In this document: positions 12,320-61,030 of the stretch, piece by piece | Position numbering within the stretch: position 1 is the first letter of the stretch | Layout of the letters: each line of letters begins with the position of its first letter | Origin: Diphasiastrum complanatum | Taxonomy: Eukaryota > Streptophyta > Lycopodiopsida > Lycopodiales > Lycopodiaceae | Direction: 5' to 3' | NCBI GenBank assembly: GCA_029204225.1 | Contig: CM055102.1 | Coordinates: 29,378,969 to 29,442,968 of the forward strand | Length of the DNA stretch: 64,000 nt | The notes under the pieces: generated by a model | What the model was told of the DNA's origin: nothing | The model's input: only the letters and a program-made list of their open reading frames with translations | The model's database searches: none | Made by a program: the position numbers and the translations under genes

Positions 12320-14266
12320 GTGGTATCAGAGCTAGAGAAAGGATGGTAACCTTTCTAACCTTCTTCAAGTTCTATTAAGATCACCAACTAAATTTTTTTG
12401 GGGAAGATTATAGGCTTTTCTAGTTGTAGGAAGCTTGTAGTTGAAGTACCCAATGAATCTAGTTTTCTTTGGAAGAAAGTAGTGATGCTTATAGAATTGA
12501 TTAGGGGCTGATTTTTTATCATGTTAGAGAAGTTTTAAAGTGGGCTTTGGGTTTTTAAAAGTTCTAAAAAGAGATTTGTGGGATGGGAAGAGGAAGTCTT
12601 CCTCTACATGCACAAACTTTTTTTGGCAAAACGATTGATTCTAGCTATGTGTTTTGATCAAAACTAGTGTTTTTTTTGCATAAATGAAGTGTTTGAAGTT
12701 CTGATTTTCATTTTGAAGTTCTGTTTTCAGACCTGTAAATCTGAAAATCAGATCTGAAAAGTGAAGTTTTCATTCAAACTTCATTAGTTACACCTTTCTA
12801 TCTCCTAGTTTCATGAAGATGACAATGTAGGAAGGGAATGGTAGTGTAACTTTGTGCATAAAACAAGTTTTGAAATTTGGTTTTTTGTCATTTTGAAGTT
12901 CTGATTTTCAGACCTGTAAATTTGAAAATCAGATCTGAAAATTGAAGTTTTCATAAAGCTTCATTAGTTATCCATTTCTAGACACTAGTTTCTTGGTTTT
13001 GGAAATCTAAAATAGTGAGAAATGTGAAAACTTTGGTTGCTTTTGAAATGACAAATGGAATTGGAATGGGAATGGGAACTTTATGTAAACATTAGCTTGG
13101 ATTAGTTAATTGAAGTTTACATAAAGATTTGGTTTTCATTTTTGCTTTTGATTAAGGCAAATGTAGCTTGTTGTTGTTTTTCTCTTAAGCTTGGATTAAG
13201 CTTGCAAATAGTAGGCTTGGATTGAGCTTACAAACAATAAGATTGAATGAATAGAAGTAAATGCTTTTTATTTGCATTGGATGTAACAATTGAAGCATTT
13301 CTATCATTCTAATTTGAGCACTTGTTTTTGTATTTGCATAATAGGAAAACACGCCTAAGGTACAAATGTTAATGTTCATTGATGGGTTACCAAAAGATTA
13401 TCAAGTGGATGTTCGTAGGAATCATCCAAAAACCCTAGAAGATGCTATTAGGGCTGCAAAATACTTTGATGACACACCTAAGCCACCTAGGGGTCAACAA
13501 CCTAATGAGCAGAAAAAAGGTTTTCAATTTAAGAGGAAGGATAGGGAAGTTGTTAATGAAACACATCCCAATTCCAACAATTCTAAGAAAACCAAGAAAA
13601 ACTTTAAAAACCATCATGGTGGCAATGATAAAGCTAAAGCTCGTAAGAAGAACCTGTGGTTCAAGTGCAATGGCGAGGGTCACCTTGCACGTGATTGCGT
13701 CAAAAAACAAGCTTCAACCTCAGGTAATCTATCTCGAAGTAATGAGATGGATGTTTGTTTCCTTAGTTCTTTAATTTTTGGTCCTAATGACCTTATTTGC
13801 ATTAAAAGTAAAGTTAATGATCAAGTTGTTAATGTTCTTTTTGACACGGGATCCACTCATAACTTTATTAATGTAAATTTGGTGCAGACGCTAAACCTTC
13901 CTACCAGAAAAAATACCGTGTTACAATGGCATCGGGAAGTAATTCCGATTTGATGGATTTTATTGTTCCTGATGTAGAATTGCACATTCAGGATTATTCC
14001 GAAAAACTAGAATTTCATGCTGTTCAATTAGCTAATGTAGATATTGTTCTTGGGCAACAATGGCATTTTGATAAGAACAAATCATTGAGAATTGATTTTG
14101 TTGAGAAATCTTTATCTTTTATGCATGAGAATTCTGTAATTAAGATCAAGGCTAGTTTAAGTGTTGACACCAAAAATGTTAACTCTTATTCTAAACAGGA
14201 ACTTAATTCTATTATGAAGAATTCTGATTTTAAAGTAAGGAAAAATTTAAGTTTAGGGGGAAGGAA
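12320..14266 (+). pseudogene. Internal region of the gypsy element: gag end and protease only
   Basis: After the primer-binding site and ~1 kb of non-coding leader, the frame at 13366-13953 carries the end of gag. It has a zinc knuckle reading WFKCNGEGHLARDC, where the first Cys of CX2CX4HX4C is replaced. Retropepsin follows with LFDTGSTHNFI (about 13838-13870). A frame change near 13930 leads to the protease C-terminal part (VDIVLGQQWHFD), ending at 14288. Reverse transcriptase, RNase H and integrase are absent. A polypurine tract (TTTAGGGGGAAGGAA) abuts the 3' LTR. This is a non-autonomous derivative that would need enzymes in trans. Confidence 0.85.
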
Positions 14267-15347
14267 TGTTACATACCTATGTAACTAGCAGTACTTCAGA
14301 CCCCTAATAGTCCATTTAGTGTTGGGGGCTAAATGGCAAGGTACCCTTAGAATTAAGGGTATGTGCCCTTGGATAAGGGCAGGCATGTGACTATACCTTA
14401 CTTGGAGGTATGGAGTCACGTGACCTTTGGATAAGGAGTACCCTTAGTATTAAGGGTAGGTACCTTAGATTAAGGTACTAGTGTCCTTGGTTAAGAGCAG
14501 GTAGGTGTCTATGCCTTGGATGGAGGTATGGAACCTAGTGAGGTTGTAGAAAGTCATTGGATGACTATTTTTCTTAAACCTTGGGCCTCAACCTTGAACC
14601 ATATCACTTTAGTGGTCTAGGACCTAAGTATACATGCACAACTTGGGCAATGGGACCTAGTAGGAGGGCGCCCTTCTAAAGTGTCCATTGAGTTCCCAAC
14701 TCCCACAAGAAAAGCATTCAAAGAGTCATAGGTTATGGAAAGAGTCTCTTGACCTTCCATAAGCCTATGGAGGCTCTTGAAGATTCTTTAACTCCCCTAG
14801 GCTTCTCTCTCTCTCATTGGATGTGCATGGAACTCCATAGTGCATTGAAGGGGTCCATGGGCCATCTATATGAGGGTAGTAGGGCGCCCATTGGGAGGGG
14901 GGAGATCTCTCTTGTTTGCTTTGCTTATTCTCTAATGTTGCTACTAGTGTGTAGAGTGCTTTCTTGTGGTAGTATGCTTGAGGTTTGGAACTTGCTTATG
15001 GTATGGGACATAAGTAGGGTTTGGATCTTGAGAATGCTATGGAGTGTTGTGGTATGCTTGTGATTTGTTTATGGTTAATAAGGGGGTGCTAGATAGGTCT
15101 TGCTTGGAGCTTGGATCTAGCTATGGTTGGGTGCTGAAGACTTGAGGCCAGCTTGTTATCTATCTTTGTGTTTAAAGAGTAGGGACACAGGTGGAGGAGA
15201 GATCCTTTGAGGCTTGCAGATCCTTACTTGCAGGTGGAGGCATCCTAGCTTGGAGTTGGGGAGCATCTTGAAGCTTGCAGGTTGGTTGGAGGACATTTGG
15301 AGGCTCTACCTTGGATTTGGAGGTCTTTCTCACCTCTACTTGTAAAA
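14267..15347 (+). mobile_element. 3' LTR of the internally deleted gypsy element
   Basis: Direct repeat of 11239-12319, also 1081 bp. It starts TGTTACATACC directly after the polypurine tract and ends CTTGTAAAA. It is followed by CTAAC, the right-hand target duplication, and then by LINE sequence. Confidence 0.9.
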
Positions 15348-16160
15348 CTAACTGCCGTGAGGATGTTCAGGCATTAAAATCCCCAGTGAGGAAAATATGC
15401 CCAACCAATATCCTGTCCAACAATACGAATCCATATATAACGTGCATGCTCGTCGTGTCTGATGAACTCGATGCTCGGGTGAAGAGACTCCCTGTATAAA
15501 CATGCAACACCTCCGGATCCACAACCACTAGCTGATCTAGTCTCAGGTCTGTATACGGAATCCCATCTGTATCCTGGAAAAATCGGTAGTCCTCTCTCCT
15601 GACTCTCGTGAGTCTCCGTAAAAAGCAATAGATCTCTGCCAGTGATGAAGTCGATCAGGTCGCCAGCTATGGAAGATGAGTGTATACCATCACAGTTCCA
15701 TACTCCAATTTGGAGATGGTGTGGATGGGGCCCCAGGGCACTCCCGATCCCGGGGACCCCAAATCCCTAGCACTGGGAGCTGCTAGGAGCGCTGTCAAGA
15801 AAGCGCACTCGTCCATCTCGATAAATGACTCGTCTGCCAGACTCACGGGCTGCCTGGAAGAACTTACGCCTCTCCTCCACCTATATATATGTGAGGTCGT
15901 CATCCATATAGATAGTGGTACCACGTAGCTTAGCTCTGCACCGCAAAGCATCTCGACGACTCTCTGCGAAGCCTGTGCTGTTGCTGCTGCTGTACTGATA
16001 CTATAAAAAGATGTAATACGAGCCACAGCATGAGAAAGCGCTGGAGCCTGCTGGCGTCGTCTGTGCGCATGAGCGTGTGTAGCAGTGGCACGCCTCTGCG
16101 TATGATGTCTGGTGATCCTGGTAGTAACGTGATGGTGGGAAGTACACTGTCTCCGGTCTC
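15348..16160 (-). pseudogene. LINE, upstream part: ORF1-like end and AP endonuclease N-terminus
   Basis: The minus strand reads right to left. An ORF1-like basic segment with IYMDDDLTYI (about 15890-15925) is followed by LEYGTVMVYTH and its frame variant GIHSSSIAGDL. Then comes LLLFTETHESQERGLPIFPG (about 15570-15630), which contains the conserved ETH of the APE-type endonuclease. It continues in the LINE part left of the gypsy insertion. The 15970-16150 stretch is also found at 46010-46195. Stops and frameshifts are present. The right end abuts a long GA tract. Confidence 0.75.
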
Positions 16161-16171
16161 TATGAGCATTT

Positions 16172-16172
<1 letters not shown>

Positions 16173-16251
<79 letters not shown>
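16173..16251 (+). repeat. (GA)n microsatellite
   Basis: About 40 uninterrupted GA units between the LINE copy and the first visible DDI1 exon. On the minus strand it encodes an artefactual Leu-Ser run. Confidence 0.95.
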
Positions 16252-16256
<5 letters not shown>

Positions 16257-16319
16257 ACTAAATAGTTTGATAGATTGTTAGATGCGGTGCTTAATTGTAA
16301 TAGCTTTTTTTCTTTGCAG

Positions 16320-54652
<38,333 letters not shown>

Positions 54653-57233
54653 TAATAGTACTGGCTTATTTATATTGAAGAGCAGCACATTGCTGTAACT
54701 CTTTTTCAGGCAGTTTTCCCATTGTTTCAAATTTTTTCTTCATCAGGAAAAATGCCTCAGAGAACTGTGATTAAGGATTTGGCCAATTGAGGCGGATTTT
54801 GCTATGTTTTTTTTATTGCTTCAGCCTTTGATTCATTTTTTCATCCGGCAAAGTGTCTCACAGAAATGTGGACATGAAACTATCTACCTAAGGGTAAATT
54901 TTACGATATATTTTCTTTGCTTAGCATAAGAAATAATGTGTATGAAACAATGTTTTTCTAGCTTTATAGTTTTCCGTTACTTAAAAGACATGACGATTCA
55001 TGTACATTAAAAGCAGCTACTTACGAAAGGATTTATAATTTAGTGCAGAATCCAGATCATAGTTCCCAGCTGTAAAAATGAGATCATTTCTAAATAAAAA
55101 TAATAATCAATCAATCATAATGTTCTGTACTTATGGAATGAAGCCGTTCCGTACGTACATACAGTATGTGGGACCTGGAGAACTTAAAGACGGGTATCTG
55201 TGGTACAGATATGCATGAGGTGACCAGATCATAATGTTCTGTACTTATGGGATCTGTACTTATGGAATGAAGCCGTTCCGTACGTACATACAGTATGTGG
55301 GACCTGAAGAACTTAGATATGCATGAGGTGACCACTGCCATCCAGATCTAGTGACTTCTAGAAAATGGCAACAATCATTCCAAAATCTAGTTGTACGAGG
55401 AATATGTCGCAGTTAATTAGTCATGGACCAAAGAATTGTTTTACTTTTTCTTGGCCCTCCTTGTTGGAAAACTGTGCACTGCAGAATGAAAATGATTTTA
55501 TTGAAAAACTCATCTAACTGGAGATTTTCTGGTATTTCATGAATCGTTAAACACTGCACAACTCTTGGCTATATTATGCAATTTACTTTCTGTTTTTGCC
55601 TGATTGTGAAAATCTGGAGCACCTGTTCTAACCAAGGCACGTCAGTCCTCGACTGAATGAAGTGATTGTAATAACCTTATTTTGAGATCAGGAGTGCAAT
55701 TCCAGTCAGCCCCACAAAAGAGGACATACAAGAAAATTCAAGGCAGAATCTTTGGAAGCTTCCACTTTGAATTGCTTCTTTCAATTTAACTATACCAGCT
55801 GTGATGACATGCAAAGCCAATTCAATGAATTTGGATTGTAATCCTGATTGGAATTAGAATGGGCCCATTTGGATAGAAAAAATATCCAGGGGGAAATTTT
55901 TTCAAACCTTCCAACCTATACCAGTCTGGAAACGTTTCATTTAGCCTATATATTGCCTTGTAAAGACATTGTGCACGTGTTTCCTTTTTTTTTTTCCGGA
56001 CGCTGCCTATGTGTGGCCGGGGTGTGACTTGGGTGGTCAATCCCACACCAGAAACCCTCTACCACCACACCACACAAGGGCGGACCATTTGTTTCCTTTT
56101 TTGAGCGATGCGTGACTGCCTAGGCTTTTGAATCCATCTACTTTGAAGCCTATTCACATAAAGTGCAAATTTTCAATTTTCTAGGTTGTATATCTCATTT
56201 AAATTTAACTCAGCAACATGATGCTTCTTGGTTTCCAAGGGGAGGCTCGAACTTGAGACCAAAGAAACTCAGCAACATGATGGCTATATGCATATCCTAA
56301 GGACATGCATGTAGTGGCATATGGAAGCATTGTCTCATATCCATAAAACGAAACGAATATGCACATCAATAAGGAGAGGTTCTTCTCCTTGAAACTTAAG
56401 CTTGCATTTGGAATCATGGCATTATTTTAAAGTGAGCTCACCCTTCTGTTGTTCTTTTCTTTGCAATCATTATAATCCTAGGTCTTTAGTTGTAATTTTT
56501 GTGTTATTGATACTTGAAGGACCATGAATATGATTATTTGTAAGTTTATCACATCCTCTTTTCACACCTTCCTTTCATCTACTTAAGCAGGATTCCAACT
56601 CTTGCATTCTGAAAAGTACATTGCACAAGCAAAAGTTCTTCCAAATAGTAAAGAATTTGAATGGCATGTGTCATGTACTTGTCTTGATGGCAGTTGTAAC
56701 TTTCTATGGTTTTAAATGTAGTTTATTTTTCCGATTTGATAAATGGTATTGGAGCATTTGGTTATGGTTTCCCTCCTAGGTGTAGTCTGAACATGATAGC
56801 TTTGCACATTCTCGAAATTAAACAAGTGAATGGTGCAATTGTTCATTTAGCAACATAAATTTTCAGGCTTGTAGGGAACTAGTAGATGCTACATCACATG
56901 GAGATGCTACATAATTGTTGTCTCGAATAAGAAACATCAGATGAAAGACATATTTTGATTACTACATAGACAATGTGACCATATAACATTGGTAGATAAT
57001 AATGTCAACAAACAAAATCTTCATACATCTACACATCATGATAGATCATGTCAATGTAGTGTTCAAAGTGCTTGGATTTTTTTATTGTACTTTAGGTCTT
57101 TTAAATAGAAATCATCATTGCTTTAGTTAAACAATGTAAGATGAAGATTTTCTTTCTTTCAAAAGAAAAAAACATATACAAATAGTACTATGATATAAAA
57201 AACTAAGAGAATCTTGAAAACGTAAGAAAAAAA
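54653..57233 (+). other. DDI1 3' UTR and downstream flank
   Basis: No gene was recognised. A 3' UTR must start at 54653, and candidate poly(A) signals include AATAAA near 55094. A tandem duplication with CCGTTCCGTACGTACATACA occurs at ~55120-55333. The rest is AT-rich. Confidence 0.5.
55114..55333 (+). repeat. Imperfect tandem duplication, ~105-110 bp units
   Basis: Two copies share ATAATGTTCTGTACTTATGG, AATGAAGCCGTTCCGTACGT, ACAGTATGTGGGACCTG and ATATGCATGAGGTGACCA. The second copy has an internal re-duplication of TCTGTACTTATGG. Confidence 0.85.
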
Positions 57234-58850
57234 ATGCGGTCAATACATTTTGAGAAGCTTTGCCTTATTGAGATGTCAAATCACTTCAATAACTTTAAGA
57301 ATCTTCTGGAGCAGATGTTTGCCTTTGGTGTAGAAATCAATGATTTTGATGCTATCATGACTCTTCTATCAAGCCTTCTTCACACTTGTGAAAATTGGGT
57401 AATGATCATTTCAAATCAGCAAGGTTTCTTCTATGTTATTTCAAAGAGATCAAGAGGAATGGTGCTTCATTATCCAAATTGGTAGCAAAATTTGAAGCTC
57501 TATTGTAATAAAAAAGTTCAACAAGAAGAAGTCGAAGAAGAAACTAGAAAATTCAAATTTAGAACAAGGTAAAAATTCAAATACTAACTTACCACTTCAA
57601 AGAATCTGTTTTGCAAATATTATAAAAGAAAAGGACATTTGTTGAAGGATTGTCGAATTCTAGAATAAAAAGAAAAGGAGTAGCAGCATCATCATGTAAG
57701 CTTATTCAACTGAATGTTTGCAAGACTTTGACAAAGAAGAAAATGAGATAATAATTATGGCAAACAAAGATCGACAAGATGTTGAATTGGTATTTGGATT
57801 CCGGTGCTTTTTAGCACATGACTAACCATCGAAATTGGTTTCATGAGTATCGGGAAGCTACCACTCAGAGGCATGTCTCATTGGATGACAATAGTATTCT
57901 TAGGATTGATGGTGAAGGAACTATCAAATTGCAATCTCAAAATGGTATGTCCTTTTCAGTTTTTTGAATGTTTGTCATATTTTGAATCTCACTAAGAAAT
58001 TGCTCTCAATAAGTAAAATTGTCGATTTGGGCCATAAAGTCAAATTTAATATTCATGCTTGTTCTATTCTACACAAAAGCACTAAAGTACTTGCACTTGA
58101 AAAAAGGCAAGGTTGCCTCTACAAGCTTAGTCACTGTAATTATTCTAATGTTCGAGCTCTGTCTACTTCTATTTCAATAGATAATAATTAAGTTTGGCAT
58201 CTTAGAATGGGTCATGTGAATTACAATAGCATTCAACATATGTCAGATAAATAGATTATTTGACATACGGACTTTCACAACAAGTCAGACAATATAGTTT
58301 GTCAAAGCTGCATTCAAGCCAAGCAAGTAGAATTCTTGTCAAGTCTGATAAGTACATACTTCCAAGTGTGTGTTAGATATTGTTCACAATGACATATGTG
58401 GGTCCATGCAAACTCTCTTGATAGGGGGAGCAAAGTATTTTCCTGATGTTTATTCGAGAAGGACTGTTGTCTATTTATTGAAGTAGAAATCAAAAGATTT
58501 CAAATATTTTTATCAATTCAAGCAAGAAGCTAAAAATCAGACTTAAAGAAAGATCAAGACAATTCGGAGGTGAATTCATTCGACTGAATTCAAAGTAGGA
58601 AAAGAAAAAGTTACAGATGTCGAATCAATGCATGATATTGCACCAACTTCGAATCAAAACTATCGTCCACATGGTATGAGAGCACTTGATAGAAAAAACC
58701 TAAGTAAAAATCTTCTTGCTCAAGTCTATTCTTGCATCATATGATGAAGAAGAAGCTGTACTTGTAAGACAAACATCATCACACCTCATCAAAAAACTAT
58801 GTGTCAATACAAGCTATCTCACACTCTTATAGAGTGGCTCGAGATCCAAG
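57234..58850 (+). pseudogene. Decayed Ty1/copia gag-protease-integrase
   Basis: A gag end at 57234-57485 is followed by a partial zinc knuckle (YYKRKGHLLKDCR, ~57620-57655). Then comes a protease (WYLDSGAF, stop, HMTNHRNW, ~57789-57838). The pre-integrase region reads HILNLTKKLLSISKIVDLGH (57970-58030), and WHLRMGHVNYNSIQ (~58197-58240) is the HHCC start of integrase. Further integrase is only dimly visible to ~58.85 kb. Many stops; RT is missing. Confidence 0.75.
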
Positions 58851-58887
58851 AAGGATGGAAACAAAGCTCAATAATTGGACCACTTTT

Positions 58888-59320
58888 TGTTGGAGGGTTT
58901 GTGGATATCGAGGCAACCCTAACCCTAGTTAATAAGTGAGAGGGATTTGGCACCCTGCGTGTGTAAGTCCCCAACCCAATGATTACATAGTTATTTGATA
59001 ATTAGAAAGTCAATAAAAGGACAGGCCTTTTTGCGGGACCTTTAATGTCGCAGGTCCTAAATGTCAAGTTAGTGAATAAAGTTGGGACTCCTACCAAAAT
59101 TGGTTCAAATTTCAAATTCAAATTGGTTCCCTCCAATTACTGAATGGGTTCCCACTCTTTTTTAAGTTTGAATAGTTAGGGAGGTAGAAATGAGCCAATA
59201 AGATTTTGAGGCCAAGGCCCTCCTCTCCACTATAAATAGGGGCAAACTCGAGTTGCTCCTCATGTTTAGATCTTCATTTCAATACAAGCAAATTAGTTCT
59301 CATAGAAGGTCAAAGTGACT
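58888..59320 (+). mobile_element. LTR-like region with TATA box, + orientation
   Basis: It starts TGTTGGAGGGTTTGTGG and contains TATAAATAGG (59231-59240) in the setting CTCCAC-TATAAATAGG-GGCAAAC, a strong plant LTR core promoter. The 3' end and any primer-binding site were not located. It faces away from the window's left side, opposite to the minus-strand gypsy element to the right, so the two need not belong together. Confidence 0.45.
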
Positions 59321-60850
59321 ATTCATCTAGAAATGGGTAAATTTTGTGAAGAATTTAACACCTTTTTACAAATTTTTTAGTTTCTAGAAAGAAACTTCAG
59401 CGCCAAAGTTTGTGTCAGTTTGACTTATTATTTTGGTTCATCAGTGAGTTCGACGAACGATAAGCAGAGACCACGTGTCATATTGTCCAATTTTTGTCAA
59501 AAAAGTCTCTTTTTTGCAAAAATGGCAGTATTACATTTGTAACCTTTGCTGAAACTTTTGAGGATTCTATTTATAATAAGTTATCATTTTTGAGTTTGGT
59601 GAACAATAATTTTGACAAAATCTAGAAAAATCTCTATTTTTACCCTTGACAAACTACAAAAACCATATTTTTGGGCAATAAAGGACCTTCGCCAGTTCTA
59701 CCCTAGCCTTATCTGAGTCAGATATACTATCTGAGAGTTCGGCAAACCAAAATTTGTCAAAAAAATAGCTTGATCAAAGATTTTTTTTTACCCAAAATAG
59801 CATTGAAGAACCTTCGTCGAGTCAACCTTTGCCAAGAAAACACTCGCCAGTACTATTTTTAGGTTCTAATTTTCCAGATCAAGCTACTGTCAAATTTTTG
59901 AATAATTCTGTTACAATTATATTCTGATTCTAAGAATTCATCATTCTTAGAAGTGTCTATCGTTTGATCATAGATCTTTTTCCAAAAATCAGAAATCTAA
60001 TTATTGTCAAGTGAAAGAAATTTTGCAGATTTGAATTGAGATAAATTCTGATTGAAAATCTAGATCCAATCTCATACACACCTACACCTGACGCCTGAAG
60101 AGATTCATCTCTGCTTGAGAGAGTGGCCTTGAGTTAGGTGCGGGTTGAGCTAACCAAGCGAGTTCCACCCAAATTTTGGTAGGGACCTTCTTCACAATAT
60201 TCTAAGACCTCAGAGAAGTCTACGAGAGTTCAGAAGGTGATTAGACTGCCTTGCAAAGGTTCTGCGAGGGTTCAGACAGTTTGCGAGGGTTCAATCCTCG
60301 CAGGGAGTGAATGCTCACACAACTTGCTCTTGTGGTTGGATTTTCAAGATCAAGACATGTAGACAGGCTAATTTCATTGCTCCGATTCTATTTATGCCCC
60401 TTGCAAAAGTTGGTTTGATGATCTTGATGCTCTACGAAGGTTTTGAAGATTCTGCTTCTTGGAACTCTCACATACACTTAAAAATGATGTTTTTTCCATC
60501 AATAATTCTCGTAGAGATTTTCATGGATGCGTCTGGGTCAGAGATCTAGTGACTGTCCAAGTTTCAAGAGCTACCTCCCAGGGGATCCCCAAAAATCATG
60601 AAAAAAATGCTCTTTTAGAGTGTTTTTTGACGAGATCTTGAGATTCTCTGATTTTTAGCTTTTGCAAATTGGTAATCTGCCTCATCCATGTTAGATTTGA
60701 CTGTTGGTAGCTCTCTGGAAGTTCTGATAGATATTTGGTAGTAGATCCATCAGTTCTAGGTGGATTTTGCCCGTATTTTGCAATAGTTACCGAGATCGAG
60801 ATCTCCGACATGCAAATTGGAGCCTTATTGGTGTAATATGATGATCTGCT
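59321..60850. other. Non-coding stretch between LTR-like region and gypsy element
   Basis: No coding motif was recognised. It could be the leader of a + strand element or the long 3' non-coding region of the minus-strand gypsy element. Confidence 0.35.
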
Positions 60851-60854
60851 TTCC

Positions 60855-60980
60855 TATTGATCCTATCTGGATCTGGATCTCTCTTGGATCTTGATGGATT
60901 TTCTCTGATCTAGCCAGATCTAGCTGAATCTTGATGGATCTAGCTTGATATAGCTTGATCTTCCTGGATCTAGTTGGGAT
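60855..60980 (+). repeat. Degenerate GGATCTAG / TTGATGGATC tandem repeat
   Basis: An irregular array of GGATCT, TAGCTTGAT and TTGATGGAT words lies between the integrase stop and the LTR-like region. It is probably part of the 3' non-coding region of the gypsy element. Confidence 0.75.
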
Positions 60981-61030
60981 GGCCGAGAGATAAGCTTTTC
61001 GTAACATGCCACCACCAACCTGGATTTGTC

